Origin: Sphingobacteriales bacterium 44-61
GTDB taxonomy: Bacteria > Bacteroidota > Bacteroidia > Chitinophagales > Chitinophagaceae
Length of the DNA stretch: 64,000 nucleotides
Direction: 5' to 3'
Assembly: GCA_001898405.1 (NCBI GenBank)
Contig: MKTW01000010.1
Coordinates: 170,405-234,404, forward strand
Shown here: positions 8,679 through 16,347 of the stretch, piece after piece
Layout of the letters: each line of letters opens with the position of its first letter
Numbering within the stretch: the stretch's first letter is position 1
The notes under the pieces: model-generated
The model's database searches: none
Told to the model about the DNA's origin: nothing
Seen by the model: the letters and a program-made list of their open reading frames with translations, nothing else
Position numbers and translations under genes: made by a program

Positions 8679-9482
8679 TTACTTTTTATTGTTATTGATC
8701 AGGAATTCGGTAAGGTCCAGGGGATCTAATGCCGTTCTGGATGATTCATTATCAAAATAGGCGGCATCCGCTTTTTGCCATCTTACCAGTATCCTTTTTG
8801 TTTTTCTCGACTTATGCGTTGATTTGCCTCTCCGGTTAGTTGTATATAATGCTTTCATGAATAAACGCATCTTGTCGCTGACGGTTACGGCAGAGTACTG
8901 ATCAATATCCAGGATGATCCTTTTCTTTTCCATAAAGTAAGCTGCAAAATTGCAGTTGGTACATTCCATCAGTGAAGAGAGCAGATCATTGTTTACAAAA
9001 GGGATTTCCTGGGTACCCGAGCTCTGCAAGGCAGGGGTGCTTCTTTTTTTGGTATTGACTTGCTTTGCTGTGCTATCGGTATTAGCGTTGAATGTTGCTG
9101 AATCAGGCTTCTGGACGCTGTTAATCGATTGACCGGCAGGGACTGGTTTTTTTTCCGCCAGCGGCTCAGCTGTTCTTTTTGCAGGGAACAACAGGTAAAT
9201 AGCTACAGATAGCATACCTGCCAGGAGGATGGCAGCGATTGCCCGGTATTTCCGGATAAAAAAGACAGGGGACCTTTTTTGTGATCTTTCCTGCATCCAT
9301 TTTTGCCTGATATGTTTGTATAACTCAGGAGGTGGGATGAGGGAATGTTCTTTCAAGTCATGCCATCCGTTTTCCTTAGGTCCATGACGGACTTCCCCGA
9401 GTATCTTCTCAAACAGAAACTCGGGTGGCTTCTCCTCGTGTTGGGACAGGCGCTTGAATATATCGTTCTGACTATCGGGCAT
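8679..9482 (-). CDS. Probable membrane anti-sigma partner
   Basis: A 267-residue protein with one TM helix near residues 78-95 (AIAAILLAGMLSVAIYLLF). The N-terminal cytoplasmic part is about 75 residues of charged sequence, and the C-terminal part is a Ser/Thr/Lys-rich periplasmic region. This architecture and the 11-base overlap with the upstream ECF sigma gene suggest a membrane anti-sigma factor, although I do not see a ZAS zinc motif. The C-terminal domain contains two cysteines in CTNCNF that might be redox or metal sensitive. Function is inferred from position. Confidence 0.55.
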   Translation of the reverse strand: MPDSQNDIFKRLSQHEEKPPEFLFEKILGEVRHGPKENGWHDLKEHSLIPPPELYKHIRQKWMQERSQKRSPVFFIRKYRAIAAILLAGMLSVAIYLLFPAKRTAEPLAEKKPVPAGQSINSVQKPDSATFNANTDSTAKQVNTKKRSTPALQSSGTQEIPFVNNDLLSSLMECTNCNFAAYFMEKKRIILDIDQYSAVTVSDKMRLFMKALYTTNRRGKSTHKSRKTKRILVRWQKADAAYFDNESSRTALDPLDLTEFLINNNKK

Positions 9483-10056
9483 TTTGCTTTAAAATGATCT
9501 CCTGTAATTTTGCTCTTGCTTTTGAAAGCTGCGATTTACTGGTGCCTTCATTGATCTTAAGCATTTCTGAGATTTCTTTATGGCTGTATCCTTCGATGAG
9601 GTAAAGATTCACAATCGTTCTGTAGCCATCCGGCATACCCTGGATTATTTTTAATAAATCATCACTCGACAGGGTAATAGAATTTTCAGCTTCAACAGAA
9701 GGATGAATCGCTTCTTCTTCTTCCATATTTTCCAGGAAAACCATTTTGTTTTCCTTTTTAAGAAAATCCAGGCAGGTATTTACAAAGATCTTTCTTATCC
9801 ATCCTTCAAATGACCCCAGTCCTTTATAATTGGCAAGGCTCCGGAAAACTTTGATAGACGCTTCCTGGAACAGGTCATCAGCATCCACTACGCCGGCATA
9901 CCGCCTGCATAGACTGTACATTTTCCCGGAATAAAAATTATAGATATATCGGAAAGCGTTATCATCTCCTTCCAGGGTCTTTTTAATAAAGACTCCAATA
10001 TCGCTATCTCCGTTGCCCTCTGCAGAAGTTCCGCTATTTAGCCCGATGGGATTCAT
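9472..10056 (-). CDS. ECF RNA polymerase sigma factor
   Basis: A 194-residue ECF sigma-70 factor. Region 2 is visible in FRYIYNFYSGKMYSLCRRY, DADDLFQEASIKVFRSL and the -10 recognition helix FEGWIRKIFVNTCLDFLKK. Region 4 is visible in GYRTIVNLYLIEGYSHKEIS followed by the recognition helix INEGTSKSQLSKARAKL. It directs RNA polymerase to a small regulon and is likely held inactive by the product of the overlapping downstream gene. Its own promoter region carries an 11-bp perfect inverted repeat around a TAnnTTTG box (10066-10102), which suggests tight control. Confidence 0.92.
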   Translation of the reverse strand: MNPIGLNSGTSAEGNGDSDIGVFIKKTLEGDDNAFRYIYNFYSGKMYSLCRRYAGVVDADDLFQEASIKVFRSLANYKGLGSFEGWIRKIFVNTCLDFLKKENKMVFLENMEEEEAIHPSVEAENSITLSSDDLLKIIQGMPDGYRTIVNLYLIEGYSHKEISEMLKINEGTSKSQLSKARAKLQEIILKQNAR

Positions 10057-10065
10057 TTAATGTTT

Positions 10066-10102
10066 CTAGTAATTTTTGGGAATGCAAAAGTAAAATTACT
10101 AG
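10066..10102 (-). promoter_or_regulatory. Inverted repeat enclosing the sigma-gene promoter
   Basis: CTAGTAATTTT (10066-10076) and AAAATTACTAG (10092-10102) are perfect 11-bp inverted arms around a 15-base spacer. On the minus strand TACTTTTG (10092 down to 10085) fits the Bacteroidota -7 box TAnnTTTG, so the core promoter of the ECF gene overlaps the palindrome. The near arm ends 10 bases before the start codon. A repressor site or a 5'UTR hairpin are both possible. Confidence 0.6.
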
Positions 10103-10407
10103 ATATAATAAAAAATTTACATGTAGGGCAACCTTTTTGGTTTTTATTCGTCAGGCCGATAAAATGATAATCCTCTGCTCTTTTTTATTTCCTCAGGCAA
10201 CCCCGGTACTGTCCGGTCGTCTACATAGTATAAATCGCAGCCAGCAGCCGTTCCGTTTGGGATTGAATGGTGGCGGAAGACGATACAATTTTTCCCTTAT
10301 GAAAATTCAGGAAAATTGGAAACCTGCAAGAGATAAAATAGCAGCGTGTTTTTCATAAAAGCCGGTACTGCAGATTTTAAAAACGGATCTCAAGTAGGGT
10401 TTACTCT
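10103..10407. other. Gap without recognised gene
   Basis: No convincing gene, RNA or repeat is seen in these 305 bases. Short open frames (for example around 10137-10358) have low-complexity or non-protein-like translations. This gap must hold the promoter of the ORF at 10408 if that ORF is real. Confidence 0.6.
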
Positions 10408-10740
10408 ATGAAAGCTTTGAGACCATTCCTAATACAGACACAGGATTCCCTGTTGCTAACCTGTGAAGGAATGGTCTCTGCTTTTATGCCACCTGAAGTT
10501 TGTAACCGATTTAAAAAAACTTCTTTGGAGAATATCTTGGTTAATAATGAACTGATCGAGCTTTTAAAAAAGATCCCTGATACCACTATCTGGGGAATCG
10601 GGATCCAGATTGCTTTTTGCACTAACTATGATCCTTCACTGTTGGTAAATGATTTAAGAAGCCAGGCTAAAGACAGCCCCGAAGTTTTGCAAAGTATAAT
10701 CGGGCAAAAAGCATTTGATCTGCTAATGGCAAATGCATGA
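10408..10740 (+). CDS. Hypothetical protein, 110 aa
   Basis: I do not recognise this protein. From about residue 33 onward it looks like a normal soluble protein (NRFKKTSLENILVNNELIEL, then TIWGIGIQIAF and a helical C-terminus), and codon choice resembles its neighbours. The first 25 codons coincide with a large hairpin (10419-10478), which makes the annotated start doubtful. The next in-frame ATGs fall at 10471 and 10486, within or just past that hairpin. No membrane segment or signal peptide is seen. It stands alone between an ECF operon and a convergent nitronate monooxygenase gene. It may be a small orphan gene or a remnant. Confidence 0.4.
   Translation: MKALRPFLIQTQDSLLLTCEGMVSAFMPPEVCNRFKKTSLENILVNNELIELLKKIPDTTIWGIGIQIAFCTNYDPSLLVNDLRSQAKDSPEVLQSIIGQKAFDLLMANA
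10419..10478. repeat. Two-part hairpin at start of the 110-aa ORF
   Basis: GAGACCATTCCT (10419-10430) pairs perfectly with AGGAATGGTCTC (10467-10478). Inside it CACAGG (10439-10444) pairs with CCTGTG (10460-10465). The combined 18 bp of stem, with a 15-base terminal loop, could be an RNA switch in the mRNA or an unrelated palindromic insertion. Confidence 0.6.
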
Positions 10741-10766
10741 TAGCTGTAGCGGATCCACGCAACCTT

Positions 10767-11840
10767 TTACTTCTGGAGAGTATTTGTTTCCTCAACAAGC
10801 GACTGCATCAGTTCTGACACTTTTGTATGATGAAGTACCGGTGCTATCTGGCCGCTCCAGAATAACAGCAAATCCCATTTCTGTTGTTCGATCGCAGCTT
10901 TTCTTAAAGAAGACATGAAGGAGCCCTGTAAAGGGAACGGCAAAAAATGATCTTCTTTTCCTGCCAGGTCTTTTGCCAGTTGAGTAGCAATTCCGCGGCC
11001 CAATCGCCCTGTAAACGCTCTTGTCAGGCTTGTATTTTTTGCTGCGCCGGATAATAGCATTTGCCTGTGGGCAGGTAATGCCCCTGATTCTTCCGTAGCG
11101 AGAAAAGCAGTACCTATTTGCACACCATCTGCCCCCAAAGTGAGTGCTGCTGCAATACCACGGCCATCAGCAATTCCACCTGCAGCTACAACAGGTGCTT
11201 TTATTTTTTCCCTGATCAATTGCAATAACACAAAGGTCCCGATAGTCGAATGTTCTGCTGGTGCCAAAAATGATGGGCGATGCCCACCTGCTTCAAAACC
11301 GGCAGCAATGACCAGGTCCACGCCAGCATTTTCCAACGCAATGGCTTCATCCAATGTTGTAGCTGCTCCCGCTGTTTTAATACCGAGTTTACGGCATTGT
11401 TCCAGAACATCGGCAGAAGGCATACCGAACACAAAACTGAACAGCTTTGGACGGATATCGAATATCACCTGCAATTGATTCTCAAATCTTGATTTGAAGG
11501 GAGCAGGTTTTTCAGGCACGGGTATACCGGCCTGATCAAAATAAGGCTTGAATACTTTTTTAGCCGCTTCGTATTGTTCATCAGTGGCAGTTCCGCCCGG
11601 CACATCATTATCTGATACCCATAGATTGATATTGTATGGTCTGCTGGTCGCGGCTTTGATCTTGCTATTTACATCAATGATCTCCTGCGGGCTTAAAGTG
11701 TAAGCACCATAACCACCGATTCCCCCGCTGTTGGATACAGCAGCTGTCAACTCAACTGTTGAAAAATTTCCGCCAAAAGGGCCTTGCATGATAGGGTATT
11801 CGATGCCTAATAATTCAGTGACTTTGGTGTTGTACCACAT
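10767..11840 (-). CDS. Nitronate monooxygenase
   Basis: A 357-residue FMN enzyme of the nitronate monooxygenase (2-nitropropane dioxygenase-like) family, close to the usual length. It oxidises alkyl nitronates, such as toxic propionate 3-nitronate, to carbonyl compounds and nitrite. Family features are the N-terminal LLGIEYPIMQGPFGG, the GFEAGGHRPS segment with the conserved histidine, and the FMN phosphate-binding part VVAAGGIADGRGIAAAL followed by GADGVQIGTAFLAT. I chose ATG 11840 since the family motif begins six residues later; the frame extends to 11897 without matching the family. Gene stands alone. Confidence 0.9.
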   Translation of the reverse strand: MWYNTKVTELLGIEYPIMQGPFGGNFSTVELTAAVSNSGGIGGYGAYTLSPQEIIDVNSKIKAATSRPYNINLWVSDNDVPGGTATDEQYEAAKKVFKPYFDQAGIPVPEKPAPFKSRFENQLQVIFDIRPKLFSFVFGMPSADVLEQCRKLGIKTAGAATTLDEAIALENAGVDLVIAAGFEAGGHRPSFLAPAEHSTIGTFVLLQLIREKIKAPVVAAGGIADGRGIAAALTLGADGVQIGTAFLATEESGALPAHRQMLLSGAAKNTSLTRAFTGRLGRGIATQLAKDLAGKEDHFLPFPLQGSFMSSLRKAAIEQQKWDLLLFWSGQIAPVLHHTKVSELMQSLVEETNTLQK

Positions 11841-11934
11841 AATTAATGATTTTAGTCGGGGATGATAAATCGCGGCAGGCAATAGTGATTGGCTCACAAG
11901 TTAATGCATGCCTGGCAATACATGATGTACTATA

Positions 11935-12243
11935 ATGGATGCACCCTCGAACCGCTTAACTACGATTTATAATAATAAATCGGCTAATTCTTCAGAACTT
12001 CGCAACCTGGATATTCTTGCATCGCCTATAGACCTGAAACATTGGCCTAAAGGCAGCACATTGACAAATAATGGGAAAAAAACAATTAACTGGCGGGTGT
12101 CTTTTCATGGGCGCCTGTCTTTTATCCAGGTAGATGGTAAAAAGATAAGAGCTATCCCCCAAACAGGCACGATGGGCAATACGTGTTCTTATGTGGATGT
12201 GAAGGTCTTGCCCGGCAAAACAATAATGACTATTTTGCCCTGA
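11935..12243 (+). CDS. Unrecognised ORF, possibly a decayed gene
   Basis: The 102-residue translation matches no family I know and shows no signal peptide, membrane segment or motif. A second frame, read from about 12150 to the TAA at 12330, gives a protein-like tail (CGCEGLARQNNNDYFALMG, then a helix MAAEAILKKEK). Two successive frames that both look partly protein-like suggest one older gene broken by a frameshift near 12150-12240. It lies 30 bases upstream of the glycosidase gene at 12363. It could equally be non-coding. Confidence 0.25.
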   Translation: MDAPSNRLTTIYNNKSANSSELRNLDILASPIDLKHWPKGSTLTNNGKKTINWRVSFHGRLSFIQVDGKKIRAIPQTGTMGNTCSYVDVKVLPGKTIMTILP

Positions 12244-12362
12244 TGGGAACCATGGCTGCTGAAGCTATACTCAAAAAGGAAAAAATACAAATAACCATAC
12301 CTACTACGCTGGCAAGAAGAAGCATGCTTTAATCAGGTAGAACAAAACAAACGAAGAACAGG

Positions 12363-14336
12363 ATGAAAAAAATAATTCTGCCGGTGTTATTACTGGTTGG
12401 GATTTCTTTATTTGCCCAACAGAAATACTGGCATCTTAAAAATGATGGAAGCATCCAATGGACCGTACAGCCGGGGCAAATACATACTGATCATATAGAA
12501 ATGAGCGGCAAGCAGATCTCTGCGATCGTCCGGTATGGACTCAGTTCACCAGGAACGATGCATATCAGCAGGAAACTTGTTTTCCCTATGCTGCGTACAA
12601 TCCCAAATGATACCAGGGGGAATCTTATCCGGGAATTTGACGGCAACCTGGTGGATGCAATTATGATCGGGGATGAAAAAGCAAGTGAAGTTCCCCAGTC
12701 ATTTTCTATCAGGGGTGCATTGCAATCCAGGAGTCTCCTGAAACAGGGATTCAGTTTAGAAAGGAAGATATTTCCCTCTACCGATAAGCCGGCCTACCTG
12801 GAGTCCTATATTATCCGGAACAACACCACTGCTCCTGTATCAGTTTACATTCCATCGATCGACAGCAATATCATCACCGACGAAAACAAAGGAGTGTATG
12901 GTTCGTATGTTATCAATTACAAGGTATATAATGGAGGGCGCCAGCTTATCCCGGCAAGGGGTGCTTATCATTTCTGGTTGGTGATCTCTGCCAGGAAAAA
13001 ATCAGATGAGCCTTTTTATTGCGCTGACGGATATGAATGGGAAAAAAGACAGGAACTGGTGAATGAACTCCAGGAAAAATTGTTGCTTCAAACTCCTAAT
13101 GATACAATTAACCGCATGTTTGCTTTTGCCAAGATCAGGGCAGCAGAAAGCATCTATGAAACAAAGCAAGGCTTAATGCACGGCCCGGGGGGCGGTGAAT
13201 ATTACGCCGCTATATGGGCTAATGACCAGGCTGAATATATCAATCCTTTTTTTGCCTATCTCGGAAATGCCGCAGGGCTTGAATCGGCCCGTAATAGCTT
13301 CCGTCATTTTGCGAAATATATCAATGATTCCCTCAGGCCAATTCCCAGTTCGATCATTGCTGAAGGAACTGGCTATTGGAATGGTGCCGGCGACAGGGGT
13401 GACCAGGCCATGATAGCTTATGGGGCATCGGTATTCGCGCTAACCTGTGCCGATACACTCGAAGCTTATTCGCTTTGGCCACTGATAGAATGGTGTAATC
13501 GGTTTTTACTGCATAAGAAATCTCCGGAAGGTGTTATCTTTTCCGACTCTGATGAGTTGGAGGGACGGTTCCCTGCCGGGAAATACAATTTATCTACAAA
13601 TGTGTTGGCTTATGCATCCTTCCTGTATGGCTCAAAATTAGCAGCAGCACTGAGCAAAACAGACCTGGCAAAGGAATGGAAAAAGGAAGCACAGAAATTG
13701 AAGAATAATATTGAACGCTATTTCGGAGCATCGGTGGAAGGGTATAATACGTATCGTTACTACGATGGCAATAATAAACTTCGTTCCTGGATCTGTTTGC
13801 CACTGGTGATGGGTATCAATGACCGTAAAGAACAAACACAGGCGGCATTGCTATCGCCTAAATTATGGACCCCGAATGGCCTGTTGACCGAATCAGGTTC
13901 CACTACATTCTGGGACAGGTCTACGCTGTATGCCTTCCGGGGATTGTTAAAAGCTGGTGCCACTGATACAGCGCTTTCTTATCTATCTTATTATTCTGCT
14001 CAGCGCCTTTTAGGCGAGCATGTACCGTATGCAATTGAGGCATGGCCCGAAGGCAATCAGCGGCATCTTTCAGCAGAAAGCGGGCTTTACTGCCGTGCCC
14101 TTGTGGAAGGCGCTTTTGGATTTGAGCCGGTAGGGTTTAAAGAATTTATGATCTGCCCTAAACTGCCCAGGGGATGGGATCATATGTCGTTGAAAAATAT
14201 TTATGCTTTCAATACAAGGTTTGATATTAACGTTCGGCGGGCTGGAGGCAAATACCAGGTTACTGTAAAAGAAGAAAATAAACCTGCGAAAGTGGTTAAC
14301 TGGAATGGGGAAAAAGCATTTGCCGTTCAGCTGTGA
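12363..14336 (+). CDS. Exported six-hairpin glycosidase-like protein
   Basis: A 657-residue protein with a signal peptide (MKKIILPVLLLVGISLFAQ). An N-terminal beta-sandwich of about 250 residues is followed by an (alpha/alpha)6 barrel, seen as repeated helices with aromatic and acidic turn residues: YYAAIWANDQAEYINPFFAY, AEGTGYWNGAGDRGDQAMI, SDELEGRFPAGKYNLSTN and the C-terminal SAESGLYCRALVEGAFGFEP. This order is shared by debranching, rhamnosidase-like and GH15/GH65/GH94-type enzymes; the exact family cannot be fixed by eye. Candidate general acid/base residues are the Asp/Glu in WANDQAEY and SDSDELEG. Gene order places it with the SusCD locus downstream, so it probably acts on the same glycan in the periplasm. 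Confidence 0.75.
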   Translation: MKKIILPVLLLVGISLFAQQKYWHLKNDGSIQWTVQPGQIHTDHIEMSGKQISAIVRYGLSSPGTMHISRKLVFPMLRTIPNDTRGNLIREFDGNLVDAIMIGDEKASEVPQSFSIRGALQSRSLLKQGFSLERKIFPSTDKPAYLESYIIRNNTTAPVSVYIPSIDSNIITDENKGVYGSYVINYKVYNGGRQLIPARGAYHFWLVISARKKSDEPFYCADGYEWEKRQELVNELQEKLLLQTPNDTINRMFAFAKIRAAESIYETKQGLMHGPGGGEYYAAIWANDQAEYINPFFAYLGNAAGLESARNSFRHFAKYINDSLRPIPSSIIAEGTGYWNGAGDRGDQAMIAYGASVFALTCADTLEAYSLWPLIEWCNRFLLHKKSPEGVIFSDSDELEGRFPAGKYNLSTNVLAYASFLYGSKLAAALSKTDLAKEWKKEAQKLKNNIERYFGASVEGYNTYRYYDGNNKLRSWICLPLVMGINDRKEQTQAALLSPKLWTPNGLLTESGSTTFWDRSTLYAFRGLLKAGATDTALSYLSYYSAQRLLGEHVPYAIEAWPEGNQRHLSAESGLYCRALVEGAFGFEPVGFKEFMICPKLPRGWDHMSLKNIYAFNTRFDINVRRAGGKYQVTVKEENKPAKVVNWNGEKAFAVQL

Positions 14337-14429
14337 TTGTAACATACAGTCTTACTCAACTCTTGCTTTTTTAACTTAACTTGTGTCACATGACTGCTTG
14401 CCCGGATCGATAACCTGACACAACTTAAA

Positions 14430-16067
14430 ATGCCACCTCTCAAAATACGCCCCCTTGTTTTTTTATTGCTTTTCATCTCTCATTATTCAAAGGGACAGGC
14501 CAATGTTGATTCTCTTTTAAATGTGCTGGATTATACCCTGAAAAATAAGGGGCACTACCAAAAAAAGAAAGATCAGAAGATCGATTTATTAAAGGAGCAG
14601 CTTCCCGGCAAATCCGCCAAAGAGCAATTTGATCTGAATAAATCGATTATCGATGAATACCAGTATTACATTAGCGATTCGGCCTTTGAATATCTTGATC
14701 GTAACAAGATCATTGCGATTGACAACAGGAATAGCAAATGGAAATTTGAAACTCAAATTCAACAAGCCCGGTTACTTTCATCCGTAGGTATATTTAGTGA
14801 ATCCCAGAAATTATTGGATTCGATTCCTTCAGGCGCATTAGACGACAGCTTAAAACTACTTTATTACACTGCACAGGAAGAGCTTTATGTTCATTTACTG
14901 GATTTTATAAACGACAGCCGGTTTAAAACTATTTACAATTCACAATTAATAAAATACAGGGATTCAGCGCTGGCATACCTGCAACCCAACTCAGCAGAGT
15001 TTTATTTCTGGAAGTTTAAAGATTATTATGTCAAACATGATAATAGCAATGCGGAAAAAGCACTCAGGGCCTGCCTGGCAAAAGTGGACACTTCAATGCA
15101 TATGTATGCCGGGGCACAGCTTTGCATGTCATTATTCTACAACGAATTTAATGGAGGGCGCGAAAGGGATGAGAAACTCAAATACATGATCATCGCGGCC
15201 ATTTCGGATATACAGAGTGCCACTATGGAAAACCTTGCTTTAACTTCTTTGTCGAATACGCTGTTTATTACCGGTGACATTAAGAGAGCCTATAAATACA
15301 CCCATTACGCGCTGGATGATGCAAATTTTTACAATGCCCGGTACAGGAATTTCCAGATCGGGAAAATGCTACCCATTATTGAAAAGGCTTACGAAGAAGA
15401 AAGTGTTAAGCAACGCAACAGGATGAGAGCAGCCCTGGTGATCATCAGCTGTCTTGTTGTGGGCCTGTTAATTACCGTGTTCCTGATCAGGAAACAGATG
15501 ATCTCACTGGCACAAGCCAGGAAGAAACTGGACATGATGAATGAAGACCTGAAAAATGCCAACCAGCAACTGAATAATATTAATACCGAACTTTCGGATG
15601 CTAACCGGATTAAGGAGTTCTATGTTGGTCATTTCTTCGATCTCTGTTCCACTTATATTGGGAAAATCGAGGATTATCAAAAATCATTGAAAAAAAGGAC
15701 TATCCTGAAAAAAGGACTTCAGGAGAGTTCTCCAGACATAATCCAGGAAGCTGTTGTTGAAACAGAGCTGAAAGACTTCTACCATAGCTTTGATAAGGCG
15801 TTTTTGACCATATTCCCTGATTTTGTTGAAAAATTCAATGAGCTGATGCCGGAGAAAGAAAAAATTCTGCCCAAACCCAATGAAGGACTGTCAACGGAAC
15901 TAAGAATATTTGCCCTTATCCGGTTGGGAATATCGGATAGTAACAGGATTGCTTCACTGCTCCGCTATTCGTTGACCACTATTTATACCTACAGATCAAG
16001 GATCAAAAACAAATCGGGTTATCCCAACGATTTCGAAAAAAGAATTATGCAAATCGGCACTTTCTGA
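14430..16067 (+). CDS. SusR-like TPR/coiled-coil regulator (DUF6377)
   Basis: A 545-residue protein with signal peptide, a periplasmic helical-repeat region (about residues 25-330), one TM helix (AALVIISCLVVGLLITVFLI, near 335-355), a coiled coil of about 50 residues rich in Asn/Asp/Leu, and a cytoplasmic C-terminal domain. The end, TELRIFALIRLGISDSNRIA then LLRYSLTTIYTYRSRIKNKS, is a LuxR-like HTH. This architecture is that of DUF6377 and SusR-type regulators, which bind a sugar outside and activate susCD genes from the membrane. It lies 280 bases before susC and is the likely activator of this locus. Confidence 0.8.
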   Translation: MPPLKIRPLVFLLLFISHYSKGQANVDSLLNVLDYTLKNKGHYQKKKDQKIDLLKEQLPGKSAKEQFDLNKSIIDEYQYYISDSAFEYLDRNKIIAIDNRNSKWKFETQIQQARLLSSVGIFSESQKLLDSIPSGALDDSLKLLYYTAQEELYVHLLDFINDSRFKTIYNSQLIKYRDSALAYLQPNSAEFYFWKFKDYYVKHDNSNAEKALRACLAKVDTSMHMYAGAQLCMSLFYNEFNGGRERDEKLKYMIIAAISDIQSATMENLALTSLSNTLFITGDIKRAYKYTHYALDDANFYNARYRNFQIGKMLPIIEKAYEEESVKQRNRMRAALVIISCLVVGLLITVFLIRKQMISLAQARKKLDMMNEDLKNANQQLNNINTELSDANRIKEFYVGHFFDLCSTYIGKIEDYQKSLKKRTILKKGLQESSPDIIQEAVVETELKDFYHSFDKAFLTIFPDFVEKFNELMPEKEKILPKPNEGLSTELRIFALIRLGISDSNRIASLLRYSLTTIYTYRSRIKNKSGYPNDFEKRIMQIGTF

Positions 16068-16347
16068 AAAGACCTGGTACTGCTTCTGAACTCTTCCTCC
16101 CCGGAAAAATGCGAAACCACGACTTTATATAGCTGGTCAACCTGTCCGGAACTCCCCTTTAACCATATTCACGGTTTAGATTTTAAGGCATTAGCTGCAA
16201 ATGTAATAAGTTGATTATCAGTTTATAGCTTGGATGTGCCGTTTAGTTTTTTCCTTGATGTTGAATCCAGCTTGCCCTGTCGCGAGTAATTTGGCTGGTA
16301 TTGATTTGCTATTGCGAACATTTTTAATTCAAACTAAAACTGGCTAT

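Noticed and set aside
16234-16347. Upstream extension of the SusC frame
   Set aside because: It would bury the signal peptide that starts at 16348.
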